Source: Phycisphaerales bacterium UBA6054
Lineage (GTDB): Bacteria; Planctomycetota; Phycisphaerae; Phycisphaerales; UBA1924
Reading direction: 5' to 3'
Length of the DNA: 16,593 nt
NCBI GenBank assembly: GCA_002429045.1
Contig: DIYM01000089.1
Coordinates: 1 to 16,593 of the forward strand
A program made the translations under genes and the position numbers. Numbering within the stretch: the stretch's first letter is position 1; every line of letters starts with the position of its first letter. The notes beneath the pieces were generated by a model. It saw only the letters and a program-made list of their open reading frames with translations. It searched no databases and had not been told where the DNA came from. Below are positions 7,081-13,798 of this stretch, one piece after another.

Positions 7081-8103
7081 GTGGACGATCCGAAGACAAT
7101 CCTGCTCATTCGTCCCAGCGCGTTGGGAGACGTGTGCCGCACCGTGCCCGTCGTCGCGGCACTCCGCGAGCGGTACCCGCGGGCTCGGATCGACTGGATG
7201 ATCCAGCGCGGGTTCGAAGACGCGGTGCGGCTCCACCCGGCGGTCGACGCGATCGTTCCGTTCCCGCGCCAGGACCTGGCCAAGGATCTGCGTCAGCGAC
7301 GGACCAAGTCCACACGCGCCTTTCTGGCGTCGCTCCGCGACGCCGGGTACGACCTGGTGATCGACGCCCAGGGGCTCGCCCGCAGCGGGCTGTTCATGCG
7401 GACCACCCGGGCCCCACGCCGGATCGGGTACAAGCAGGCCCAGGAGTTCGCCTGGCTGGCCGCCAACGAACGCGTCGACGCCCCCCGCGACCTGCACACC
7501 GTCGACCGGATGCTGATGCTGGCCGAGCGCGCCGGCGCGGATGTCACGGACCCCGACATGCGCCTCTACGCCGATCAAGACCAGGTCTCCCAGGTGGTCA
7601 TCGAGCATCCCGAACCGTTCGTGGTGATGGCCCCGACCTCGCGGTGGGCGTCGAAACGCTGGCCCGACGAGCGGTTCGCGGAACTGGCCGCCCGCCTGCT
7701 CGAGACCGGGATCACCGAACGCATCGTCGTGGTCGGCGCACCGGGCGAGCGCTCCCAGTGCCCGACCACCCTCGCCCTCGCGGCCGATCACCCACGCATC
7801 ACCGACCGCGTGGGATCGACCCCGATCACCGGGCTGATGGCGCTGATCTCTCGCTCGGCGCTGGTCGTCGCCAACGACTCTGCGGCGCTGCACATGGGCG
7901 TCGGGTTCGACCGACCCATCGTGGCGCTCTTCGGCCCCACCGAGACCGCCAGAGTCGGCCCGTACCGCCGGGACACCGATGTCATCCAGCACCGCGAACC
8001 CGCAGACCAGACCGACCACAAGGACGACGCCAACTCGGCCCAGACAGAACGCATCACGGTCGACGAAGTGTTCGACGCCTGCCGCACCAGGCTGACCGCC
8101 TGA
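7081..8103 (+). CDS. Glycosyltransferase family 9 (heptosyltransferase-like) protein
   Basis: GT9 enzymes move a sugar, classically ADP-heptose, onto lipopolysaccharide inner core on the cytoplasmic face of the membrane. The 340-residue product (GTG start) has the N-terminal motif LLIRPSALGDV (8-18), the DAQGLARSGL stretch (95-104), PTSRWASKRWP (185-195), the NDSAALHMG nucleotide-sugar motif (265-273) and FGPTETARVGPY (284-295). These are the family landmarks and the length is normal. GTG 7081 is preferred because DDPKTILLIRPSALGD starts there; a TTG at 7036 in the same frame would add 15 residues. Neither has a clear Shine-Dalgarno. It follows the PTPS-like gene by 76 bases and may share its transcript. 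Its stop is 3 bases from the end of convergent serC. The sugar and acceptor cannot be told from sequence. Confidence 0.9.
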   Translation: MDDPKTILLIRPSALGDVCRTVPVVAALRERYPRARIDWMIQRGFEDAVRLHPAVDAIVPFPRQDLAKDLRQRRTKSTRAFLASLRDAGYDLVIDAQGLARSGLFMRTTRAPRRIGYKQAQEFAWLAANERVDAPRDLHTVDRMLMLAERAGADVTDPDMRLYADQDQVSQVVIEHPEPFVVMAPTSRWASKRWPDERFAELAARLLETGITERIVVVGAPGERSQCPTTLALAADHPRITDRVGSTPITGLMALISRSALVVANDSAALHMGVGFDRPIVALFGPTETARVGPYRRDTDVIQHREPADQTDHKDDANSAQTERITVDEVFDACRTRLTA

Positions 8104-8106
8104 CGC

Positions 8107-9222
8107 TCAGGCCCGCGCCGCGGACGCGTGCTCGTGCGCGAACGACTTCATGAACCCGACCAACGCGTGCGCACCCTCGATCGGGAACGCGTTGTACATG
8201 CTCGCACGCATGCCCTTGATCATCCGGTGCCCCGCAAGATTGCAGAGCCCGGCCTTCTCGGCCTCCTGGGTGAACACCGTGTCGAGCGCCCCGGTCGGGC
8301 AGCGGAACGTGATGTTCATCCGCGAACGAGACCCCTCCCGGGCGTGCGGCGTGTAGAAGTCCTGGCTGTCCAGAAAGTCGTACACGACCTTGGACTTCGC
8401 CTCGTTTTTTTCCGCCATCGCACCCAGCCCGCCCTCGGCGAGGATCCACCTGAACACCTCGCCCATCAGATACACCCCGAACGTGTTCGGGGTGTTGAAC
8501 CGTCCCACCCAATCCGCGTGGTTCTTGTAGTGCACCATCTCGGGCAGCTTCCGGGGCGAGATCCCGAGGACGTCCTCGCGGGCGATCAGCAGCGTGATCC
8601 CCGAGGGCCCCAGGTTCTTCTGCGCCCCGGCGTAGATCAGCCCGTACCTGCCGATATCGATCGGACGCGAATAGATGTTGCTCGACGCGTCGCAGACCAG
8701 GAACGACCCGTCCGGGATGCCCTCGGGCTCGCCCCGCCACTCGGTCCCGACGATCGTGTTGTTCGACGTGAACTGCACGTAGACCGGGCGATCGGAGTAG
8801 CGGACATCCCCGGGAGCAGGGATGCGATCGTGGTTGGTCGGCTCGCTGCTGGCGCAGATGTGCAACCCGCCGTACAGGGGGACCTCCCTGATCGAATCGC
8901 CCGCCCACTTGCCGGTGTTGAAGTAGTCGGCGGTCTGCCCGTCACCCAGGAGGTTCGCGGGGACCATGTAGCACTGGCTGGTCGCCCCACCCATCATCCA
9001 GAAGATCTTGTGGCTGTCCGGGACCGATCCGACCTCGCGGCACAGCGCCTCGGTCTCATCCGTGATCCGGTCGAACACCTTCCCGCGATGGGAGTGCTCC
9101 ATGATCCCGATGCCCGAATCGGCGATGTTGAAGATGTCACGCTGGGCCTGGCGGAGCACCGCCTCGGGCAGCGCCGCCGGACCGGCCGAGAAGTTGAACA
9201 CACGCCCGCTCATGTCACCCAT
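8107..9222 (-). CDS. serC: Phosphoserine aminotransferase SerC
   Basis: PLP-dependent transaminase of the phosphorylated serine pathway, converting 3-phosphohydroxypyruvate and glutamate to phosphoserine and 2-oxoglutarate; it may also serve pyridoxine synthesis. The 371-residue product has FNFSAGPAALPE (9-20), MEHSHRGKVF (41-50), MMGGATSQ (76-83), the cofactor Asp178 in VCDASSNI, and the PLP lysine Lys202 in YAGAQKNLGPSG. The C-terminal motif NTPNTFGVYLMG and GHRMIKGMRASMYNAFP are also typical. The frame is open for 67 more codons upstream, but ATG 9222 has GGAG 7 bases before it and the conserved FNFSAGP begins 7 residues later; ATG 9213 is a second choice. It is separated from the upstream pseudopilin gene by 118 bases and probably has its own promoter. 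Confidence 0.97.
   Translation of the reverse strand: MGDMSGRVFNFSAGPAALPEAVLRQAQRDIFNIADSGIGIMEHSHRGKVFDRITDETEALCREVGSVPDSHKIFWMMGGATSQCYMVPANLLGDGQTADYFNTGKWAGDSIREVPLYGGLHICASSEPTNHDRIPAPGDVRYSDRPVYVQFTSNNTIVGTEWRGEPEGIPDGSFLVCDASSNIYSRPIDIGRYGLIYAGAQKNLGPSGITLLIAREDVLGISPRKLPEMVHYKNHADWVGRFNTPNTFGVYLMGEVFRWILAEGGLGAMAEKNEAKSKVVYDFLDSQDFYTPHAREGSRSRMNITFRCPTGALDTVFTQEAEKAGLCNLAGHRMIKGMRASMYNAFPIEGAHALVGFMKSFAHEHASAARA
8472..8495. repeat. Perfect 11-bp inverted repeat inside serC
   Basis: The arms ACACCCCGAAC (8472-8482) and GTTCGGGGTGT (8485-8495) flank two bases. The repeat encodes the conserved NTPNTFGV motif of SerC, so codon choice for a fixed peptide may explain it. It could still form a stable hairpin in the mRNA. 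Confidence 0.6.
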
Positions 9223-9340
9223 CGCTGCGCTCCGAAAACGTCGGCGGACCGCCGACCTCCACCGCCCGTTCGCCCGACAGCCGGGCCGCACACAGAACGC
9301 CCGATGATACGCGTGCTGCCAGAACGCAAACGGGAGCCGC
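9223..9340 (-). promoter_or_regulatory. serC upstream region: -10 candidate, leader palindrome and ribosome binding site
   Basis: Reading the minus strand, TATCAT (9309-9304) is a good -10 box but lacks a clear -35 at the normal spacing. Downstream is a short GCCCG/CGGGC stem (9272-9286). Next comes a 17-base pseudo-palindrome, GTCGGCGG and CCGCCGAC around one base (9240-9256), immediately followed by GTTTTC, and then GGAG (9233-9230) 7 bases before the ATG. The palindrome could end the pseudopilin transcript, attenuate serC, or be an operator. Confidence 0.4.
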
Positions 9341-10339
9341 TCAATCCGCCGGCTGCCCCGTTGAGATCTCCTTGCCCCCGAAGTCGATCCCCCGGAGCCC
9401 GCCCCGCGTCCAGCGATAGACACCGGGATACTGCTCGGCGCCCACCCCGGGGATGACCTCGAGGATCAGCGTCGGTTCGGGCGACGTGGGGTCGCGAGGG
9501 CGGAACCCCGGGTTGGCGTCGGACGTTGATCGGGTCGCGACCGATCCGTCGAACATCAGGATCGGCTGGCGGGAATCTGTGCGATAGAACAACTGCAACT
9601 GATCGGCGAAGTGGCGGTCGAACGTATCGAACATGTACGCCTTTGATGACGGGAATGCGACCTCGTTTGACTTGCGGTTGATCACGAAGTCCCGGCTCCT
9701 GGTAAACACCTGCCAGTTCTGCTGGTGCTGTGTCATCGGCAATCGACCGGGCGACAGCCGGTCCGCCGAGTACGTGAACACCGACATCTCGTATGAACTC
9801 TCGAACTTCCGAAACACATCACGCAACTCGAACTGATCGATCGGAGTCTCGGCACGATCGACCTGCTCGGCGTCCTCTGGGCACGCGGCGATCGCCTCTT
9901 CGATGTTCCCAGACATGTAGTCCAGCATCACCAGATGGGAGAACCAGAGCTGCACCATCCAAGGGTTCCGCCGCGGGATGCCATCGAGCCCCGTGCGGAC
10001 CCGCATGATGTTGATCGCCTGGTTGGTCGAACTGAACAGATCGTCCGCGCCTACACGGAGATCGTCGTACGCCGCACTCGCAATCGGGCGCCCGCCCTTC
10101 CAGGAAAGCCCGGGGAGCGTCTCACGAAAATCGTTCGAGTACAGCGCGCCCGCCAAACCCATCTGGCGGAGGTTGGTCCCGCACAGCGTGGTCCGCGCCG
10201 TGGCCCGCGCGCCCGCGATCGCCGGCAGCAGGAGCCCGATCAGCACCGCGATCACCGCGATGACCACCAGCAACTCGATGAGCGTGAAGCCGGGCATCGC
10301 CCGACGCTCACACCCCCGCGTTGTGGTCTGCTGCGCCAT
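9341..10339 (-). CDS. Type II secretion/type IV pilin-like pseudopilin, DUF1559-like large form
   Basis: Membrane-anchored pseudopilin of the large planctomycete kind. The 332-residue protein starts with a 17-residue basic leader, then the prepilin peptidase site at Gly17-Phe18 and the motif FTLIELLVVIAVIAVLIG. Glu22 is the conserved Glu5 of the mature chain and the hydrophobic helix runs to about residue 42. The pattern around CGTNLRQMGLAGALYSND (53-70) and the late PILMFDGSVATR stretch are typical of this group, in which a C-terminal DG motif recurs. Start ATG 10339 follows GGAGG (10355-10351) by 11 bases and AAGGGA by 3; an ATG just before PGFTLIELL is a shorter option. It follows the zinc-ribbon gene by 7 bases, with the ribosome binding site reaching over that gene's stop, so co-translation is likely. 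Its pilus or secretion partner is not in the window. Confidence 0.88.
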   Translation of the reverse strand: MAQQTTTRGCERRAMPGFTLIELLVVIAVIAVLIGLLLPAIAGARATARTTLCGTNLRQMGLAGALYSNDFRETLPGLSWKGGRPIASAAYDDLRVGADDLFSSTNQAINIMRVRTGLDGIPRRNPWMVQLWFSHLVMLDYMSGNIEEAIAACPEDAEQVDRAETPIDQFELRDVFRKFESSYEMSVFTYSADRLSPGRLPMTQHQQNWQVFTRSRDFVINRKSNEVAFPSSKAYMFDTFDRHFADQLQLFYRTDSRQPILMFDGSVATRSTSDANPGFRPRDPTSPEPTLILEVIPGVGAEQYPGVYRWTRGGLRGIDFGGKEISTGQPAD

Positions 10340-10346
10340 GCGTCCC

Positions 10347-11234
10347 TTAGCCTCCCGCACCGCGGACAACCCCATCCTCCGCCCCGGCGCCCGACCCCCC
10401 GAGTCCCGCCGACACGCCCGGCTCCCCGCCCCGCGCGCCCACGAGCCCGGAGTACGCCAGGCTCGCCAGCACCACGAGCGACGCGAGCACCAAGGCGATC
10501 ACGCCGCGCTGCCGATCCTTGCGTGACTCCTCGCGGTACCGGGCGACCCGCGCCCGTGCGTGCCCGACCATCTCGTCGGCGTCGCCCGCCCCGGCCAGAT
10601 CCCCCGCAACGATGTCGCCGGGAACGCCCGCCTGAACGCCCGCGGGCCCCGCCTGCATCGCGAGCACCTCCGGCGCCCCCTGCCCGGGCAGCGGGCGGGT
10701 CGGCCCGAGCCCGAGGTGCTGACGATCGCGATCGATCGAGAACGCCGCGTGGCACTCCGGGCACTGGAACGCGTCCGGGCGGACCGACGCCCGGCAGTTG
10801 TGGCATACGCCCAGGCGGTGCGACACGCCCGGCGCGTGCCGGGCCAGCATCCAGAACTGCCTGGTGCTCGGACCCCGGATGACCGAGTCCAGCCCGATCT
10901 GCCCCCCGTCCACCATCCGCAGCACCGTCTCGTAGGTGCATCCGGGGCGGTGCGGCGAGCCTTCGTCCCGCACGAACCACGGACCCATGTGGTTCTGCGT
11001 CGCCTGTCGCGACAGCGGATCGAACCGCCCGCCACACCCCGCGCACCGGTCGGCACCCGGCGTCACAGACCCGCAGAACGGGCACAGCACCGATCGCGGC
11101 TGGGGGGTCGGCAGGTCGCCCGCGATCCGGAGCGCCTCGGCCATGACCCCGGCGCGGACCTCCGATACCGCCGCCGACCCGCCGCCCGAAGGCACGGGCT
11201 CATCCGGCGCCCGATTCCAGAAACACTCGGACAT
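10347..11234 (-). CDS. Zinc-ribbon, GYF-like domain protein with C-terminal membrane anchor, function unknown
   Basis: I do not recognise a named family for the whole 295-residue protein. It has a Cys4 zinc ribbon (Cys51, 54, 64, 67, in CPFCG and CAGCGG), a GYF_2-like segment at about 84-135 beginning GPWFVRDEG with later GGQIGLDSVIRGPS and FWMLA, and a second Cys4 ribbon (Cys144, 147, 158, 161, in CHNC and CPEC). A Pro/Gly/Ala-rich linker, a basic stretch (ARYREESRKDRQR) and one TM helix (about 244-263) follow, then a Gly-rich tail. With the positive-inside rule, the ribbons and GYF-like part would face the cytoplasm. It is the first gene of a unit with the pseudopilin, 7 bases apart. A peptide-binding adaptor role is only a guess. 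ATG 11234 has no Shine-Dalgarno, but TAGATT lies 6 bases upstream, suggesting a near-leaderless transcript. Confidence 0.75.
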   Translation of the reverse strand: MSECFWNRAPDEPVPSGGGSAAVSEVRAGVMAEALRIAGDLPTPQPRSVLCPFCGSVTPGADRCAGCGGRFDPLSRQATQNHMGPWFVRDEGSPHRPGCTYETVLRMVDGGQIGLDSVIRGPSTRQFWMLARHAPGVSHRLGVCHNCRASVRPDAFQCPECHAAFSIDRDRQHLGLGPTRPLPGQGAPEVLAMQAGPAGVQAGVPGDIVAGDLAGAGDADEMVGHARARVARYREESRKDRQRGVIALVLASLVVLASLAYSGLVGARGGEPGVSAGLGGSGAGAEDGVVRGAGG

Positions 11235-11300
11235 CGGAGTAATCTACGCGAAGACCCGCCCGGGGGTTGACCCGACACCACGATTCGCATCGGATTCCCG
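11235..11300. promoter_or_regulatory. Shared divergent promoter region of the zinc-ribbon gene and the parvulin lipoprotein gene
   Basis: Only 66 bases separate the two starts. On the plus strand TTGACC (11267-11272) is a fair -35 box; 17 bases later is TCGGAT, a weak -10, which would place transcription start almost at ATG 11301. On the minus strand TAGATT ends 6 bases before ATG 11234. Neither gene has a Shine-Dalgarno, so both may give leaderless or near-leaderless mRNAs. Motif-based only. Confidence 0.4.
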
Positions 11301-11307
11301 ATGCGAA
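11284..11307 (+). promoter_or_regulatory. Perfect 10-bp inverted repeat covering the start codon of the parvulin lipoprotein gene
   Basis: TTCGCATCGG (11284-11293) and CCGATGCGAA (11298-11307) are perfect inverted repeats around the loop ATTC. The right arm contains the ATG at 11301-11303. If transcribed it would bury the start codon in a hairpin; as DNA it could be an operator over the promoter. Confidence 0.6.
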
Positions 11308-12320
11308 ACACCCCGATCGCCTCTGCCGTCATCGCCTTGCTGCCGATCCTTGCGGGCTGCACGACCGACGGTGCACGGAAGGACAACCCCGACCCAAGCC
11401 GGGCACGCCTCCAACTCGACCGCACCGTCGGCGGCTCGCGCGACGGGGCCCCACCGAGGGAGCCCCGATCTGGACCGGACCGGGCGGCCGTCATCGACGG
11501 GTCGGTGGTGACCTGGGAAGCGCTCCGCGCCCCGATGATCGAAGCCGCCGGCGCGGTGGTGCTGGAAGAGGTCGCGCTCGATCGCGCCCTGAGACGCGCC
11601 CTGGACCGCGCGGGACTGCGGGTGACCGACGCGATGATCGAGACCGAGGAGCGGGCCCTGCTCGACGAGTTGGCCAACATCGCCGACGGGGCGAACCGCG
11701 CCGAGTTGCTCGACGGGGTCAAGCGGGCCCGCGGGCTCGGGCCCGAGCGATTCGCACGCCTGCTCGAACGCAACGCGGGGCTGCGGGCGCTGATCTTGGA
11801 CGCCGCCGAACCCGAAGCGGGCGAGTTGCGGCTCGCCCGGGATATCGCGTTCGGGCAGACGTACCGGGTCCGCCTGTTCGTCGCCGATTCGGACGACGAG
11901 GCGGCACGAGTCCGAGCGGCCGTTTCTCTGGCCGAGCAGCAGGCCCGGCGGTGGATCTTCGCGGACGCGTGCGCGAGGGCTTCGACGCACCCGACCGCCG
12001 CGCGAGGCGGGCTGATCGAGACGCTCAGCGCGAGCGACCCGGCGTACCCCGATGTGCTCCGCGACGCGGTGCGCGGGCTGGACCCCGGACAGGTCTCTCC
12101 GGTCCTGGTCACCAGCGCGGGCTTCGCGTTGGTCATGGTCGAGTCGATCACCCCCGCCCGATCGCCGAGCGCGGCCGAAACGTCGCGCGTGGAGCAACGC
12201 GTCCGATCGCGCAAGCAGCGGGTCGAGATGGAACAACTCGCCCGACGCCTGCTGAACGGCACGAGCGTGAGCCCCGTCGACCCGGGCTTGGCCGGGGCGT
12301 GGCGCGATCGGCGCAGATAG
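11301..12320 (+). CDS. Lipoprotein with degenerate parvulin (SurA/PpiC-like) domain
   Basis: Probable envelope chaperone. The 339-residue product starts with a lipoprotein signal whose lipobox is LAGC (Cys20). A low-complexity, charged linker runs to about 62. Residues 64-180 resemble a SurA-type helical chaperone region, opening with AVIDGSVVTWEAL. Residues about 187-285 look like a parvulin domain: YRVRLFVAD, an A-rich helix, ARGGLIETLSASDPAYPDVL, GLDPGQVSPVL and SAGFALVMVES. The usual His of the first strand and the second His near the end are replaced (Arg/Leu and Ala/Leu), so prolyl isomerase activity is doubtful and a chaperone role is more likely. The C-terminal tail is Arg-rich and helical. 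No other in-frame ATG, GTG or TTG fits the signal peptide. It has no Shine-Dalgarno and its start lies in an inverted repeat. It ends 7 bases from the convergent carboxypeptidase gene. Confidence 0.72.
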   Translation: MRNTPIASAVIALLPILAGCTTDGARKDNPDPSRARLQLDRTVGGSRDGAPPREPRSGPDRAAVIDGSVVTWEALRAPMIEAAGAVVLEEVALDRALRRALDRAGLRVTDAMIETEERALLDELANIADGANRAELLDGVKRARGLGPERFARLLERNAGLRALILDAAEPEAGELRLARDIAFGQTYRVRLFVADSDDEAARVRAAVSLAEQQARRWIFADACARASTHPTAARGGLIETLSASDPAYPDVLRDAVRGLDPGQVSPVLVTSAGFALVMVESITPARSPSAAETSRVEQRVRSRKQRVEMEQLARRLLNGTSVSPVDPGLAGAWRDRRR

Positions 12321-12327
12321 CCCTCGC

Positions 12328-13740
12328 TCAGCGCTTGCTCACGAGCAGATCGAGAAACTCGATGACGTCCTGAACATCGCTGATGCCAGACCCGTCGATG
12401 TCCGCCGCATCGCTCCCCTGGGCGTACAGCGAGAGGTACTCAACGAGATCGAAGAAGTCGTGCGTGCAGTCGCGATTCAGATCCGCGCGGAACCGGTAGT
12501 AGCCCGCAACAAACTCGCCGTGGTACAGCGACGCCGGCAGCGACTCCTCGACCAGCAGGCGCATCTCGGAGGGCTGCTCGTCGAACCGGCGACCGAGCTC
12601 GTAGGTGTAACTGAGCACACCGAGGCGACCGTAGAACCAATCGTTGGACGCACCGCTCGTCGGATAGATCGTCGTGTACCCGGGCCCGACCTCGTACGAC
12701 CGCCCGCGGTACTGGTGGATCAGGCCCGCCATCCGGTCCCCGACCGCCTGATGCAGCGCTCGATCCGGGGACGCTTCGGGCGTGTAGCCCCAAGCGAACA
12801 GGATCAGCTCCGAGAAGGAGTGCATGTCGTTGTGGATCCGGAGCTGCGGCATCGACTCCGCCAGGTCGCGGAACGCGGCGGTCTCCGGCTCCGAGAACGG
12901 CGCGACCCCGCGATAGTTCCCCGACCTCCGGCTCCCGGAAGACCCCGGGCTGAGCCCCCACTGGTACCCGTAGTTGCGGTTCAGATCGACGCCCTGGTTC
13001 CTGACGAGATCGGAGTTGTTCGGGTTCCTGTTCTTCCGCCAGAACCGGTCGTCTGTCCACGAGAACGCGTACCCGTCCGGGTTGAGCACCGGGACAAACA
13101 CCCACTCGACATCATCCAGCAGCCCGGTCAGATACGGGTCCTGCCCGTACCCGTTGATCAGCGTCTCGGCCACGTACATGTTGGCCATCGGGGGCACCCA
13201 CTCGCGGGCGTGCGTCAGGGTGTTGAGCAGCACCGCGGGGCGGCAGGCCGCGTCCGCATCCATCGGCGCGGTGATCCGCATCGCCAGCAGCGGGCGGCCC
13301 TCGTACGAACGCCCGAACTCGAACACCTCGACCAGATCGGGACGCCTTGCCTGCATCTCGAGCATCTTGTCGTAGAACGCGTCGAGCGGCTTGTAGTCCG
13401 CCCACCAATCCGCGTCGTCCCCGCGGGCCAGCGTCGCCATGGCGCGCCGGCGGACCACGCGGTGCGTGAACTCCGGGTTCGGATCGACGAGAACCGGAGC
13501 CAACCCCGCCGCTTCCAGCACCCCGATCGAATCCCGGGGCACGAGCACATCGACCGGACCGTCTCGGATCTCGCACGCCAGCACGCTGGCGCCGAGCGCG
13601 GACAGCGCCGTCAGATCACCCGCCCCGCGCACCTCGATACGGACGATCTGCTCTTCCTCCGGCTCGGGAAGACCAGCCGCGGCCGAACGTGCGACCGACG
13701 CGAACAACCAGACCGTAAGCGCCATCCAGCGTGAGACCAC
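12328..13740 (-). CDS. Secreted M14 zinc carboxypeptidase with C-terminal dockerin-like domain
   Basis: Metallopeptidase predicted to remove C-terminal residues from peptides outside the cytoplasm. The 470-residue product has a signal peptide (about 1-22), a propeptide-like region (about 30-110) and an M14 catalytic domain (about 112-415). Zinc ligands are His177 and Glu180 (THAREW) and His307 (NDMHSFSE). Substrate-binding Arg235 (FWRKNRN) and Asn254-Arg255 (DLNRNYGYQW), Tyr370 (SNDWFYG) and catalytic Glu381 (YTYELG) are all in place, matching carboxypeptidase A. Residues 419-470 carry two EF-hand/dockerin-like repeats, ADLNRDCTHDFFDLVEYL and ADIDGSGISDVQDVIEFL, a C-terminal module common on secreted planctomycete proteins. 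The GTG start at 13740 has GAGG 6 bases upstream; ATG 13725 is an alternative. Specificity (A or B type) cannot be called safely. Confidence 0.92.
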   Translation of the reverse strand: MVSRWMALTVWLFASVARSAAAGLPEPEEEQIVRIEVRGAGDLTALSALGASVLACEIRDGPVDVLVPRDSIGVLEAAGLAPVLVDPNPEFTHRVVRRRAMATLARGDDADWWADYKPLDAFYDKMLEMQARRPDLVEVFEFGRSYEGRPLLAMRITAPMDADAACRPAVLLNTLTHAREWVPPMANMYVAETLINGYGQDPYLTGLLDDVEWVFVPVLNPDGYAFSWTDDRFWRKNRNPNNSDLVRNQGVDLNRNYGYQWGLSPGSSGSRRSGNYRGVAPFSEPETAAFRDLAESMPQLRIHNDMHSFSELILFAWGYTPEASPDRALHQAVGDRMAGLIHQYRGRSYEVGPGYTTIYPTSGASNDWFYGRLGVLSYTYELGRRFDEQPSEMRLLVEESLPASLYHGEFVAGYYRFRADLNRDCTHDFFDLVEYLSLYAQGSDAADIDGSGISDVQDVIEFLDLLVSKR

Positions 13741-13746
13741 CTCGAA

Positions 13747-13750
13747 CCTC
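13747..13750 (-). promoter_or_regulatory. Shine-Dalgarno GAGG of the carboxypeptidase gene
   Basis: GAGG lies 6 bases before GTG 13740 on the minus strand and favours this GTG over the ATG 15 bases inside. Confidence 0.5.
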
Positions 13751-13798
13751 GATTCTTGAATCCCGTGCGAGCCGTCCCGCCGGGTTACCGTATCGCCA

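Noticed and set aside
8128..9456. 442-codon open frame on the plus strand opposite serC
   Set aside because: Antisense to a complete SerC with intact active-site motifs; no recognisable domain.
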